Below are positions 23,480 to 30,623 of a stretch of DNA of 50,214 nucleotides, in pieces (position 1 is the stretch's first letter; the number at the start of each line of letters is the position of its first letter). The DNA is from an uncultured Clostridia bacterium. Lineage in GTDB: Bacteria; Bacillota; Clostridia; Christensenellales; UBA1242. The notes below the pieces were generated by a model. The model made no database searches. It had not been told where the DNA came from and worked only from the letters and a program-made list of their open reading frames with translations. Location: assembly GCA_944349925.1 (NCBI GenBank), contig CALVNT010000004.1, forward strand, positions 1 through 50,214. Direction: 5' to 3'. The translations under genes were made by a program, and so were the position numbers.

Positions 23480-23913
23480 ATTATCAGCTTAATTCCCCCT
23501 ATCAACATAACAATAGCAAAGATCAATTTTACCATTTTAGGTGGCATAAATTTGAGAGCATAAGAACCTAAAACCCCTCCGACAACCACTCCAAGTCCAA
23601 TGGTTAATAAAGGCATTGAATCAATAGAACCATTAAAGACATATATTGAAGCCGAAACAAAACTCAAAGGAAAAATAACCGCTATAGCCGTGGCATGAGA
23701 TTCTTTGCTCGACAAATTTAATACTTTTTGAAGCAATGGAACGCAAACAATTCCACCGCCACCGCCGAAAAAACCATTTAGAAAACCAATTATGGCCCCA
23801 CAAAGCAAAAGCAATAATATTTGTTTTTTTGAAAAAAAAGACGTTTTATTATCAAAAATAGCATCTCTTGACGACAAACTATTGATTTTTTTTGTTTTTT
23901 CTATCGTTTTCAT
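23476..23913 (-). CDS. TauE/SafE-family half-transporter (first gene of pair)
   Basis: This is the partner half, 145 aa, with a 29-residue hydrophilic N-terminal extension, then the signature GAIIGFLNGFFGGGGGIVCVPLL and three further membrane segments (HATAIAVIFPLSFVSASIYVF, LLTIGLGVVVGGVLGS, LIFAIVMLIGGIKLII). It overlaps the second half by 4 bases. No clear ribosome binding site precedes the ATG; AATAAT lies 6 bases upstream, but no -35 is convincing. It is divergent from the large surface protein gene. Confidence 0.83.
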   Translation of the reverse strand: MKTIEKTKKINSLSSRDAIFDNKTSFFSKKQILLLLLCGAIIGFLNGFFGGGGGIVCVPLLQKVLNLSSKESHATAIAVIFPLSFVSASIYVFNGSIDSMPLLTIGLGVVVGGVLGSYALKFMPPKMVKLIFAIVMLIGGIKLII

Positions 23914-23930
23914 ATGTTTATTATTTATAA

Positions 23931-23974
23931 TTTCGCTAAAATTATTTGATTTAGATTGCTAAATATATTATAAT
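23931..23974 (+). promoter_or_regulatory. Promoter of the large surface protein gene, sharing an element with 15431-15473
   Basis: TTGATT (23946-23951), 17 bases, TATAAT (23969-23974). The upstream 16-mer TTTCGCTAAAATTATT (23931-23946) and the block TAAATATATTATA around the -10 are identical to those at the 15.4 kb promoter. Confidence 0.8.
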
Positions 23975-24012
23975 AGTCTAGTAAATTTATACTCTACAAA
24001 AAAAGGTGTATT

Positions 24013-27000
24013 ATGACAAAGAAAAAAAATAAAAAAACTAAATTAACTCCATATATTGCGGCAGCACTACTGCCCCTTTCTATGTCTTTTGGATTAGGAG
24101 TTTTTAATCTTGCTAAAGCAGAAGATGAAACTTCTTATTCCTATATTACCGGCAAAATTGCTGATGTAATAGACGCAAATATAGAAAATCCATCTTTCGA
24201 AGAAGGTAGCTCTCCATATGATAGCGACGAAGACGGAAGTGTTGGAAGCTGGAGTGCGATAGAAACCGAAAGTGGTGCAAATGGCATGATTATCAATGTC
24301 GGAACAGGTTCTTCAAGCAGTGAAGAAACCACTAATACCACTTTTTCAAAATATCAAAACACAACATATTTCTTGGACAAAAATCCGGGTGCAGAAATGG
24401 GCGATGACAGCAGAATTTTAATGATAAATTCAAAAACTGAAAAAGATGCATCTTCTCAACAAGCAAACAAAGGTTTCCGTTCTAACGAAATTACATTAAG
24501 TCCAAACTCTTACTACTCTTTTTCTTTTGCAGTTAAAACAGCAACAAATGGAGATAGTTCTGTTTTTGCATCTGCATATTTAAGCGGTGTCAAAAACGAA
24601 AAAGGTGAAGCGCTAGAAATTGGATATGAATATTTATCAAATTCAGGTTGGCAATCTTATCAAATTTTTATAGCCACAGGCGATGAGGAACAAAGTGTAA
24701 CTTTAGATTTTTATTTAGGTACAAATAAAAATGGATATAGCACAGGTGCTGTTTTCTTCGATGAAGTAAAAATGTTTCAATATTCTGCCAACGAATTTAT
24801 TTCAACCGCATTTTCTAATGGCTACAGCGTAGACAACTATTCAGATCTTAACAACAAAGAAACAAAATTCTTAATCACTTCTTTATTAAACTCTGAAGAA
24901 AATATAGTAGACGAAAGTTACAATTTTGATTTTGAAAATGATTTTTCTCAGTCATCAAATACATTGTCACCTTCATGGACACAGACAACATCTAAAAACG
25001 CTCACGCTCGCGTTATGAATTTACAAAGTTATAGTGCAAATTTTGAAAAAATAACTGGATATGATTATGTTGGAATGGATTTATCTTATGATATATCTAA
25101 TTCGAAAGAAAATAAAAATGCTTTAGTTTTATATTCAAAAGATTCAGGATATATTACCGTTCAATCAAAACCTATTGATATCAATCCTCATCAAATTTAT
25201 AAAATCACTGCATCTGTCAAAGTTTCTTCAATTGAAAGTGGAAGTTTTACTCTTGGAGTAAGTGAAAACGACGGAATTTATGATTACTACCCTAGCCTAA
25301 ACAATACCTCAAACAAATATACCCTACAAAGCGGTGCAACTTCTGGTATTACAACCAACGAAACTAATGAATTTACAAACAACTATCAAACTGTCGAGCT
25401 TTATGTTAAAGGACATTCTTTATATAAATCTTCTTTTAATATAACTTTGTCACTAGGCTCAGAAAGTTCCCCTGCTCAAGGCTGTGTCGTTGTAGATAAC
25501 ATGACAATTTCTAATGCTAGTTATGAAGAATATAGCAATGCAACAAATAAAGTTGAATTTACCTCATTCTCTGGCACAAACGACAATAACTCATATTTCA
25601 ATGCAACAGAAGCTGAAGATAATTCATTCCCTGTAAAGGCAAGTGGATATACAACTGAGATTGAAAATGAAAAATATAATGAAACAGGCGTCATATATTT
25701 AAATGGCAAAGAAAATTATGATGCAATGTATTCATCTTATGAATGGGCTGGCATTTATCCTGGCAATCCATCTTCTAGTGCTCAACAAAATAATGTTTAC
25801 ATGATGTACAATAATGTAAAATCATATCAATCCCTATCTTCAAGCGAATTTACATTAGCAAAAAATTCTTATCAAAAAATTTCATTTGATTTTTATACTC
25901 AATCAAAATTGTCAAATAATACTGCATCTATAACCGTTCAAATTGTTGACAAAAACGGTATCACACTTTTTGAGCAGACTAGTATAACTAGCGAAGGCAA
26001 ATGGTCAAAATTTGAAGCAATTTTTAAAACAGCTGAAACAGTTTCAAATACAGTTACGATAAATATATTATTTGGAACGGAAAAAGAAAAAGTTGCTGGC
26101 ACGGTTTATCTAGACAATATCTTAACAGAAGAAACTACCGAAGAAAGTTTTAATAGTGCCTTATATAAAAATGATTTTTCAGACTATTACCTTTCTTTTG
26201 AAAGCGACAAACTTACTTCAAGTGCGCTCTCTCAAAATGCTTCCACAACTTCAGCTTATACATTCACAATAGATGAAGCATTAAATGGAGAAGAAATTTC
26301 AGACAGCCATGCAAAAGGTGCTTTAGTAACTGGCAAAAACAATGTTTATGGAATTGAAAACGATTTAAACCTATTGGTTATCAGCACACTAAAGCCTAGC
26401 ACTGCAACAATAAAATCTGCATTTACCATAGACCTTGAAAGCGAAAGCTACTACAAACTTTCTTTTGATCTTAAAACTATATTCCCAAATGCTTACAATG
26501 TAGAGAACGAAAGCAATGAACACGATTACGGTGTTAGCGTGAGCATTGACGGATTTGATGTTATCAAAAATTTAAAAACTGAAGAAGATGGATTAACCAC
26601 ATACACAATTTATTTAAATAGTTCTACTGCTTCATCTGCAAATTTTGTGTTCACTCTTAAGTCAGATTGTACGCAAACAATTGGAACTGCAATATTGACA
26701 AACATTTCTCTAACATCAACAACACAAGCTCAATACAACAGTGCAAAAAATGATGCTGATTTTGAAAAAACAGTTTTCCAAAGTGCTTATTTGAAATCTG
26801 AAGATGATACTACAAATGATGAGACTACAGATGATACAACCCAAACCCCTACTAACACAAGTACTCCATGGCTTATGATCGGATCAATAGTTATGGTTGT
26901 CGCAATGCTTATTGCAATCGTTGCCTTTTTGCTTAGAAAAGTCAAATTCAAAAAGAAAGATAAAATCGTAAAATCAAAATATGATAGAAAAATTTCTATT

Positions 27001-27363
27001 GACATTGACTTGATTGCTAACGAAGCAAAAGCTAGACGCGATGCTGAGCTTGATGAACTATTTAAAGCTAAACAAAGTTTGCAAGCAGAAAAACTTGATT
27101 TAGAAGAAAAGCACAAAAATTATGTTCAAGAAGCGAGATTAAACAATAGAGGTAAGATCACAAGAGATACTGAAAAAGAGTTTAAATCATACGCAAATAA
27201 ATTGGGAAAAATTGAAGAAAAACTTTCTATTTTAGAGGAACAAATTACAATGGTTTCATCACCTGAGCATTTGATTGAAATAGAAAATGATGTTAAGCAA
27301 GAAGAAGAATACCGCATAAAAGAAGAAAGAAAACAGCAAAAAGATAATAGCATCAATAAATAA
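24013..27363 (+). CDS. Large type I surface protein: four beta-sandwich modules, one TM, cytoplasmic coiled coil
   Basis: No named family recognised. A signal peptide ends at AKA (34-36). The exported region (37 to about 950) carries about four similar modules resembling CBM-like jelly rolls. Each opens with an N-x-SFE or 'Y.FDFEN' type strand, has a 'YY/YKISFD/SFAVKT' strand, and closes with a conserved G-x-V-x-x-D-N/E-x-x (GAVFFDEVKMF; GCVVVDNMTIS; GTVYLDNILTE; GTAILTNISLT). A Thr/Asp linker leads to a membrane segment (about 953-975) and a 140-aa basic/acidic coiled-coil tail inside the cell. Binding to a glycan or wall polymer is inferred from the fold impression. No LPXTG motif is seen. 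A weak ribosome binding site (AAAGGTG) precedes the ATG. Confidence 0.8.
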   Translation: MTKKKNKKTKLTPYIAAALLPLSMSFGLGVFNLAKAEDETSYSYITGKIADVIDANIENPSFEEGSSPYDSDEDGSVGSWSAIETESGANGMIINVGTGSSSSEETTNTTFSKYQNTTYFLDKNPGAEMGDDSRILMINSKTEKDASSQQANKGFRSNEITLSPNSYYSFSFAVKTATNGDSSVFASAYLSGVKNEKGEALEIGYEYLSNSGWQSYQIFIATGDEEQSVTLDFYLGTNKNGYSTGAVFFDEVKMFQYSANEFISTAFSNGYSVDNYSDLNNKETKFLITSLLNSEENIVDESYNFDFENDFSQSSNTLSPSWTQTTSKNAHARVMNLQSYSANFEKITGYDYVGMDLSYDISNSKENKNALVLYSKDSGYITVQSKPIDINPHQIYKITASVKVSSIESGSFTLGVSENDGIYDYYPSLNNTSNKYTLQSGATSGITTNETNEFTNNYQTVELYVKGHSLYKSSFNITLSLGSESSPAQGCVVVDNMTISNASYEEYSNATNKVEFTSFSGTNDNNSYFNATEAEDNSFPVKASGYTTEIENEKYNETGVIYLNGKENYDAMYSSYEWAGIYPGNPSSSAQQNNVYMMYNNVKSYQSLSSSEFTLAKNSYQKISFDFYTQSKLSNNTASITVQIVDKNGITLFEQTSITSEGKWSKFEAIFKTAETVSNTVTINILFGTEKEKVAGTVYLDNILTEETTEESFNSALYKNDFSDYYLSFESDKLTSSALSQNASTTSAYTFTIDEALNGEEISDSHAKGALVTGKNNVYGIENDLNLLVISTLKPSTATIKSAFTIDLESESYYKLSFDLKTIFPNAYNVENESNEHDYGVSVSIDGFDVIKNLKTEEDGLTTYTIYLNSSTASSANFVFTLKSDCTQTIGTAILTNISLTSTTQAQYNSAKNDADFEKTVFQSAYLKSEDDTTNDETTDDTTQTPTNTSTPWLMIGSIVMVVAMLIAIVAFLLRKVKFKKKDKIVKSKYDRKISIDIDLIANEAKARRDAELDELFKAKQSLQAEKLDLEEKHKNYVQEARLNNRGKITRDTEKEFKSYANKLGKIEEKLSILEEQITMVSSPEHLIEIENDVKQEEEYRIKEERKQQKDNSINK

Positions 27364-27368
27364 AGTTA

Positions 27369-27411
27369 TTAAAAAGACTTATCGGCATAACGGCTTATAA
27401 GTCTTTTTTAT
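27369..27411 (+). terminator. Terminator of the large surface protein gene
   Basis: AAAAAGACTTAT (27371-27382) pairs with ATAAGTCTTTTT (27397-27408), followed by TT, just after the stop codon. Confidence 0.87.
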
Positions 27412-27542
27412 TATTCTTGATTTGGTAATTAACCTAAATTAAAAAATTACCTTATAATAAATTTACTTTAATTGAAAATATTTTAGTCAAAAATTAATTT
27501 GTTTTAGAAATTTACTTTATTAAAAATAAGAAAAATAGCAAC

Positions 27543-27581
27543 AAAAAATGACTTATTTATGTGCTTATAAGTCATTTTTGT
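27543..27581 (-). terminator. Terminator of the tsaB / zinc-ribbon region
   Basis: AAAAATGACTTAT (27544-27556) pairs with ATAAGTCATTTTT (27567-27579). Read on the minus strand it ends in a T-run downstream of the acidic zinc-ribbon gene. Its stem is closely similar to the terminator 170 bases away on the other strand. The bases between the two are AT-rich and hold no gene. Confidence 0.8.
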
Positions 27582-27621
27582 TTTAGATAATTTTTTTGTT
27601 TTACAGCCAATGATTTTCCTT

Positions 27622-28140
27622 TTATTCATCGTCGTCATCTAAAGGTTCATCGTCATCGTCATCATAATCGTCATCATCGTCAAGCTCGTCTTCGTTGTCT
27701 TCGTTGTCTTCGTCATCATCTTCAAAGTCATCATCTTCATCAAAATCTTCACCAAAAGGCATATCATCAGGGAAATCTAAATCTGGAGCAATTTCATCAT
27801 CTAAAAGAGAAGACTTTGTTATGTCAGTCACAGAAGCCATTTCTCCTGTTTCATCTTCAGCCGTTACTATATCTTCTTCATCGTCGCGAACCATATAGTC
27901 GTCCCAATCTGAAGAAAGTTCACCGTCTTCATTTGGGTGTTCTTTTAAACAACTTGCGCACATAATCTCGTCAGGTTGTATATAGTTAGTTTTACAAATT
28001 GGGCATAATTCTAGATCTAAATCATCGACATAATCTTTTTTTGCTTCCATCTCTGCCTTGCAAACAGAGCAATATTTATCTTTTTTTTGAATAAAGTTTA
28101 TTTCACATCTTGGGCATCTAATATATACGGGTTTTTTCAT
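27622..28140 (-). CDS. Zinc-ribbon protein with extremely acidic C-terminal tail, 172 aa
   Basis: No named family recognised. The N-terminal 75 residues hold paired zinc-ribbon motifs: CPRC...CSVC (Cys9, 12 and the pair near 26-29) and CPIC...CASC. The last roughly 85 residues are mainly Asp/Glu and end in runs of DDDD. Such tails are seen in proteins that contact RNA polymerase, histone-like proteins or ribosomes, but no role can be fixed here. The ATG at 28140 has a strong AAGGAG ribosome binding site; the upstream ATG at 28185 lacks one. It lies 63 bases after tsaB on the same strand. Confidence 0.8.
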   Translation of the reverse strand: MKKPVYIRCPRCEINFIQKKDKYCSVCKAEMEAKKDYVDDLDLELCPICKTNYIQPDEIMCASCLKEHPNEDGELSSDWDDYMVRDDEEDIVTAEDETGEMASVTDITKSSLLDDEIAPDLDFPDDMPFGEDFDEDDDFEDDDEDNEDNEDELDDDDDYDDDDDEPLDDDDE

Positions 28141-28203
28141 AATTTTTCTCCTTATATTGTTCTCCAACATTATACTAATATACAAGCAAAAAGTCTATTA
28201 TTT

Positions 28204-28863
28204 TTACATCTTTTTTTCAATTTTTTTTAAGTTTTTTTGTTTCTTTTCAAGTTCATCTTCGGCTTGGCTTTTCCTTAAATATAATGGAGAAAGATTTTCA
28301 ATATTTATTGGAACAAGTTGCTTGCTTTTTAATTTTGCACATTCAAGTAAATCCTGAGCAGTTATATCTATTAAGTTCTCACATAACATTTCTTCTTTTA
28401 AACCAACATAAGTTTCATTGCTACAAGAAGAAGGCATCATAGTAAGTTCCGCTTGAGATATTGCCTCACCTTTAATATTAAACTTACATCTAAATACTTT
28501 ACCACTTAGTGCATTTAATATACATACAAAATCTTTTTGCGGATTAAAATGTTTAATATATGTATATGCCATTAAATCAAAGCTTGTTATCTGATAAATT
28601 TTAGGCATTTCTATCAGTCCAGCACACAAACCTTTTACTATGGCAACACCTATTCTTGTTCCTGTAAAAGAGCCGGGACCAATAACAATTACAAAAGACT
28701 TATTATCTAATATAGACAAATTGTTCTTATCAAGTAAAAGGTCAATAGATGGAAGCATTTTTTCACTATGTCCCACATTTGCATCAACTTCTATAAAGTC
28801 TTTCTTCCCATTTATATCAATAGCAATAAGCCCTTTTTTAAAGGCTGAACAAATTGCAATCAT
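28204..28863 (-). CDS. tsaB: tRNA threonylcarbamoyladenosine biosynthesis protein TsaB
   Basis: TsaB is the ASKHA-fold scaffold that works with TsaD and TsaE to form t6A37 in ANN-reading tRNAs. The signature SFVIVIGPGSFTGTRIGVAI (56-75) matches the family's 'GPGSFTGlRiG.a.', and GHSEKMLPSIDLLL (31-44) matches 'HSe.LlP.i..ll'. The usual first strand 'iLaIDTS' reads MIAICSAFK, so the conserved Asp there is missing; TsaB does not need catalysis. It has 219 aa and a Lys-rich C-terminus. The ATG overlaps the tsaE stop by 4 bases. Confidence 0.9.
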   Translation of the reverse strand: MIAICSAFKKGLIAIDINGKKDFIEVDANVGHSEKMLPSIDLLLDKNNLSILDNKSFVIVIGPGSFTGTRIGVAIVKGLCAGLIEMPKIYQITSFDLMAYTYIKHFNPQKDFVCILNALSGKVFRCKFNIKGEAISQAELTMMPSSCSNETYVGLKEEMLCENLIDITAQDLLECAKLKSKQLVPINIENLSPLYLRKSQAEDELEKKQKNLKKIEKKM

Positions 28864-29297
28864 TTTCCGCCTCCAACAATAATTTCACGGCATTCTTCAT
28901 CAAGTTTTTTTATTTCAACATTTATATGCGGGCAATTTATCAATCCTTCTACATTTTCAGGCCATTCAACTATAACAATTCCATTTGAATTTTTTGTGTC
29001 AAAATATTCATTAAATCCCAACTCTTCTGCTTCTTCTTTTGAAGATAGCCTATACATATCGAAATGATAAATAGGCATTTTTCCATCATCGTAAATATTT
29101 AAAAGCGTAAAAGTAGGACTTGTAACAGTAATCGTTGAGCCAATACCTTTAGCTAAGCCTTTTACGAAACGAGTTTTTCCTGCCCCTAAATCTCCGTGCA
29201 ACAATAAAACGGCACCCTTGTCTAAAATAGGAGCTAGTTTTTCAGCAAATTGCATAGTTTGCTCTGGCGAATTAGTTTTGACCATTATTTTATTCAT
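28860..29297 (-). CDS. tsaE: tRNA threonylcarbamoyladenosine biosynthesis ATPase TsaE
   Basis: TsaE is the small P-loop ATPase of the t6A synthase complex. Walker A GDLGAGKT (35-42), TSPTFTLLNIYDDG (family 'v.SPTFtlv..Y'), YHFDMYRLSSKEEAEELGFNEYF, and the Walker B-like IVIVEWPEN are all present. It is 145 aa. It overlaps the PAP2 gene by 8 bases upstream and tsaB by 4 bases downstream, so PAP2-tsaE-tsaB are one translationally coupled unit. tsaD is not in the window. Confidence 0.95.
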   Translation of the reverse strand: MNKIMVKTNSPEQTMQFAEKLAPILDKGAVLLLHGDLGAGKTRFVKGLAKGIGSTITVTSPTFTLLNIYDDGKMPIYHFDMYRLSSKEEAEELGFNEYFDTKNSNGIVIVEWPENVEGLINCPHINVEIKKLDEECREIIVGGGK

Positions 29298-29874
29298 TTT
29301 TATCCCCTTCGTGTATTTTCTTTATTTTCTCAAGTTTCTTTTGCAACTTAGATAGATAGATATTATATATTAAAAGCACAACAATCGAAATTATAGTTCC
29401 TTCAAGAAGCCCAATGATGACATCAGTAAGATAATGGACTCCGAGCACCATGCGAGATAGCACTACAAGAAAAGTAAATAGAAAAATGAAAATAGTACCA
29501 AGAGCCTTAACAGTTTTGCTCTTGTTTGTTTGAAACAAAAAGGCAAGCAAAAATACAGCCAAAACTGCTACACATACACTATGCCCAGACGGCATACTAT
29601 ATCCCATTTCCCCGCCATAATTTACAATAAAATCATAGGTCTCAAAGGGTCTAGGACGACACACCAAATTTTTTATTACAAAGTTTAGTAAAATAGAAAA
29701 ACCAAAAGTTAAAATCATAACAATAGCCATAAGTTTCTTTTTTCTAAATATTATTATAAAGGCAATCAAAATACCAAGCCAGCTTCCAAAAAGTGTTATT
29801 GTTTGAAAAAAGGAAAGCCAGCCTGTAGAAAGACCCGATTGTAAAAATTTTATAATATCGACTTCAAAACTCAT
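29290..29874 (-). CDS. PAP2-family membrane phosphatase
   Basis: Proteins of this family hydrolyse lipid phosphates such as undecaprenyl pyrophosphate or phosphatidylglycerophosphate at the membrane face. The three catalytic motifs are complete: KNLVCRPRP (KxxxxxxRP), PSGH in SMPSGHSVC, and SRMVLGVHYLTD (SRxxxxxHxxxD). About six membrane segments fill 194 aa, with a Lys-rich C-terminal tail. It is first in an operon with tsaE and tsaB. No ribosome binding site precedes the ATG; a TACAAT box ends exactly 6 bases upstream, so the mRNA may be leaderless. Substrate unproven; a UppP-like role is plausible. Confidence 0.92.
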   Translation of the reverse strand: MSFEVDIIKFLQSGLSTGWLSFFQTITLFGSWLGILIAFIIIFRKKKLMAIVMILTFGFSILLNFVIKNLVCRPRPFETYDFIVNYGGEMGYSMPSGHSVCVAVLAVFLLAFLFQTNKSKTVKALGTIFIFLFTFLVVLSRMVLGVHYLTDVIIGLLEGTIISIVVLLIYNIYLSKLQKKLEKIKKIHEGDKNE

Positions 29875-29880
29875 GGTTTT

Positions 29881-29909
29881 ATTGTAACAAATTATTAAAA
29901 AAAATACAA
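29881..29909 (-). promoter_or_regulatory. Promoter abutting the PAP2 start codon (leaderless candidate)
   Basis: Minus strand TTGTAT, exactly 17 bases, TACAAT, then AAAACC and the ATG. Confidence 0.6.
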
Positions 29910-30028
29910 CTGTTTTCTATTTTAATAATATTAAATAGAAAAATAAATATATAAAAATTCTATAAAACAAAATATTTGTATTATATAGAAATTTAATCAA
30001 AAAAAGATATGCAAAAAAGATTTATCAT

Positions 30029-30622
30029 TTAATGCACATCTCCATTAAAAGTAGCCACCGCAATACCGTCTTCAATATTTACGATTTCAACATTAAAATT
30101 TTTATCATTTTTGAGGACATCTAAAAATTTTCTCATATTTACAACCATAGACCTGTGTTTGTGCGGAATTGGTTGTTGACTCAAAACAAGCCCATTTAAA
30201 AAAATGTTATCTACAAACAGTATTCCATTTGGTTTTAATAATTTTTTTATAAAAAAGAAGTAATTATAATATTGTCCTTTTGGCCCATCTAAAAAAACGA
30301 AATCAAACTTTTCATTTTTTTCACATAAAGTATTTAAAACCGTTTTTGCGTCTTCGCATATTATTCGAACTCTATCTTCTACATGAAATTTAGAAAAATT
30401 TTTTTTAGCTATTTCAAGCCTCTTTTCATCTTTGTCAATAGTTGTAATTTTACCACTACAACTACTAAGCATTAAAATAGCAGAATATCCTATAGCCGTG
30501 CCAATTTCTAGGATATTTTGCGCATTGTATTTTTTTACATATTCTTGCAATAGAATACCAGATTCTTTTCTTATAATAGGAACATAATATTCTTTTGCAT
30601 ATTTTTCAATTTCTTCAAACAT
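30029..30622 (-). CDS. Class I SAM-dependent O-methyltransferase (TrmR/YrrM-like)
   Basis: The SAM-binding motif ILEIGTAIGYSAI (37-49), the acidic residue in TTIDKDEKR, and VFLDGPKGQYYNYF followed by LLKPNGILFVDNIFLNG are typical of the small O-methyltransferase family 3. In Bacillota this branch includes TrmR, which methylates 5-hydroxyuridine at tRNA position 34. That assignment rests on likeness to YrrM and is probable, not certain. It has 197 aa. It starts one base after the RNase J stop codon, so the two are co-transcribed. Only AT-rich spacer follows, including a weak hairpin at about 29913-29942. Confidence 0.85.
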   Translation of the reverse strand: MFEEIEKYAKEYYVPIIRKESGILLQEYVKKYNAQNILEIGTAIGYSAILMLSSCSGKITTIDKDEKRLEIAKKNFSKFHVEDRVRIICEDAKTVLNTLCEKNEKFDFVFLDGPKGQYYNYFFFIKKLLKPNGILFVDNIFLNGLVLSQQPIPHKHRSMVVNMRKFLDVLKNDKNFNVEIVNIEDGIAVATFNGDVH

Positions 30623-30623
30623 T

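Noticed and set aside
23914..24012. Leaderless start for the first TauE/SafE half-gene (AATAAT six bases before ATG)
   Set aside because: The -10 resemblance fits the six-base pattern, but no -35-like hexamer lies at 16-19 bases, so it was not counted with the four better cases.
27643..27730. Short tandem repeat array of TCATCG/TCGTCA units that could be taken for a repeat element
   Set aside because: It is simply the codon repetition of Asp/Glu runs in the zinc-ribbon protein.
27695..27898. Serine-rich plus-strand frame
   Set aside because: Antisense shadow of the Asp/Glu-rich tail of the zinc-ribbon protein.
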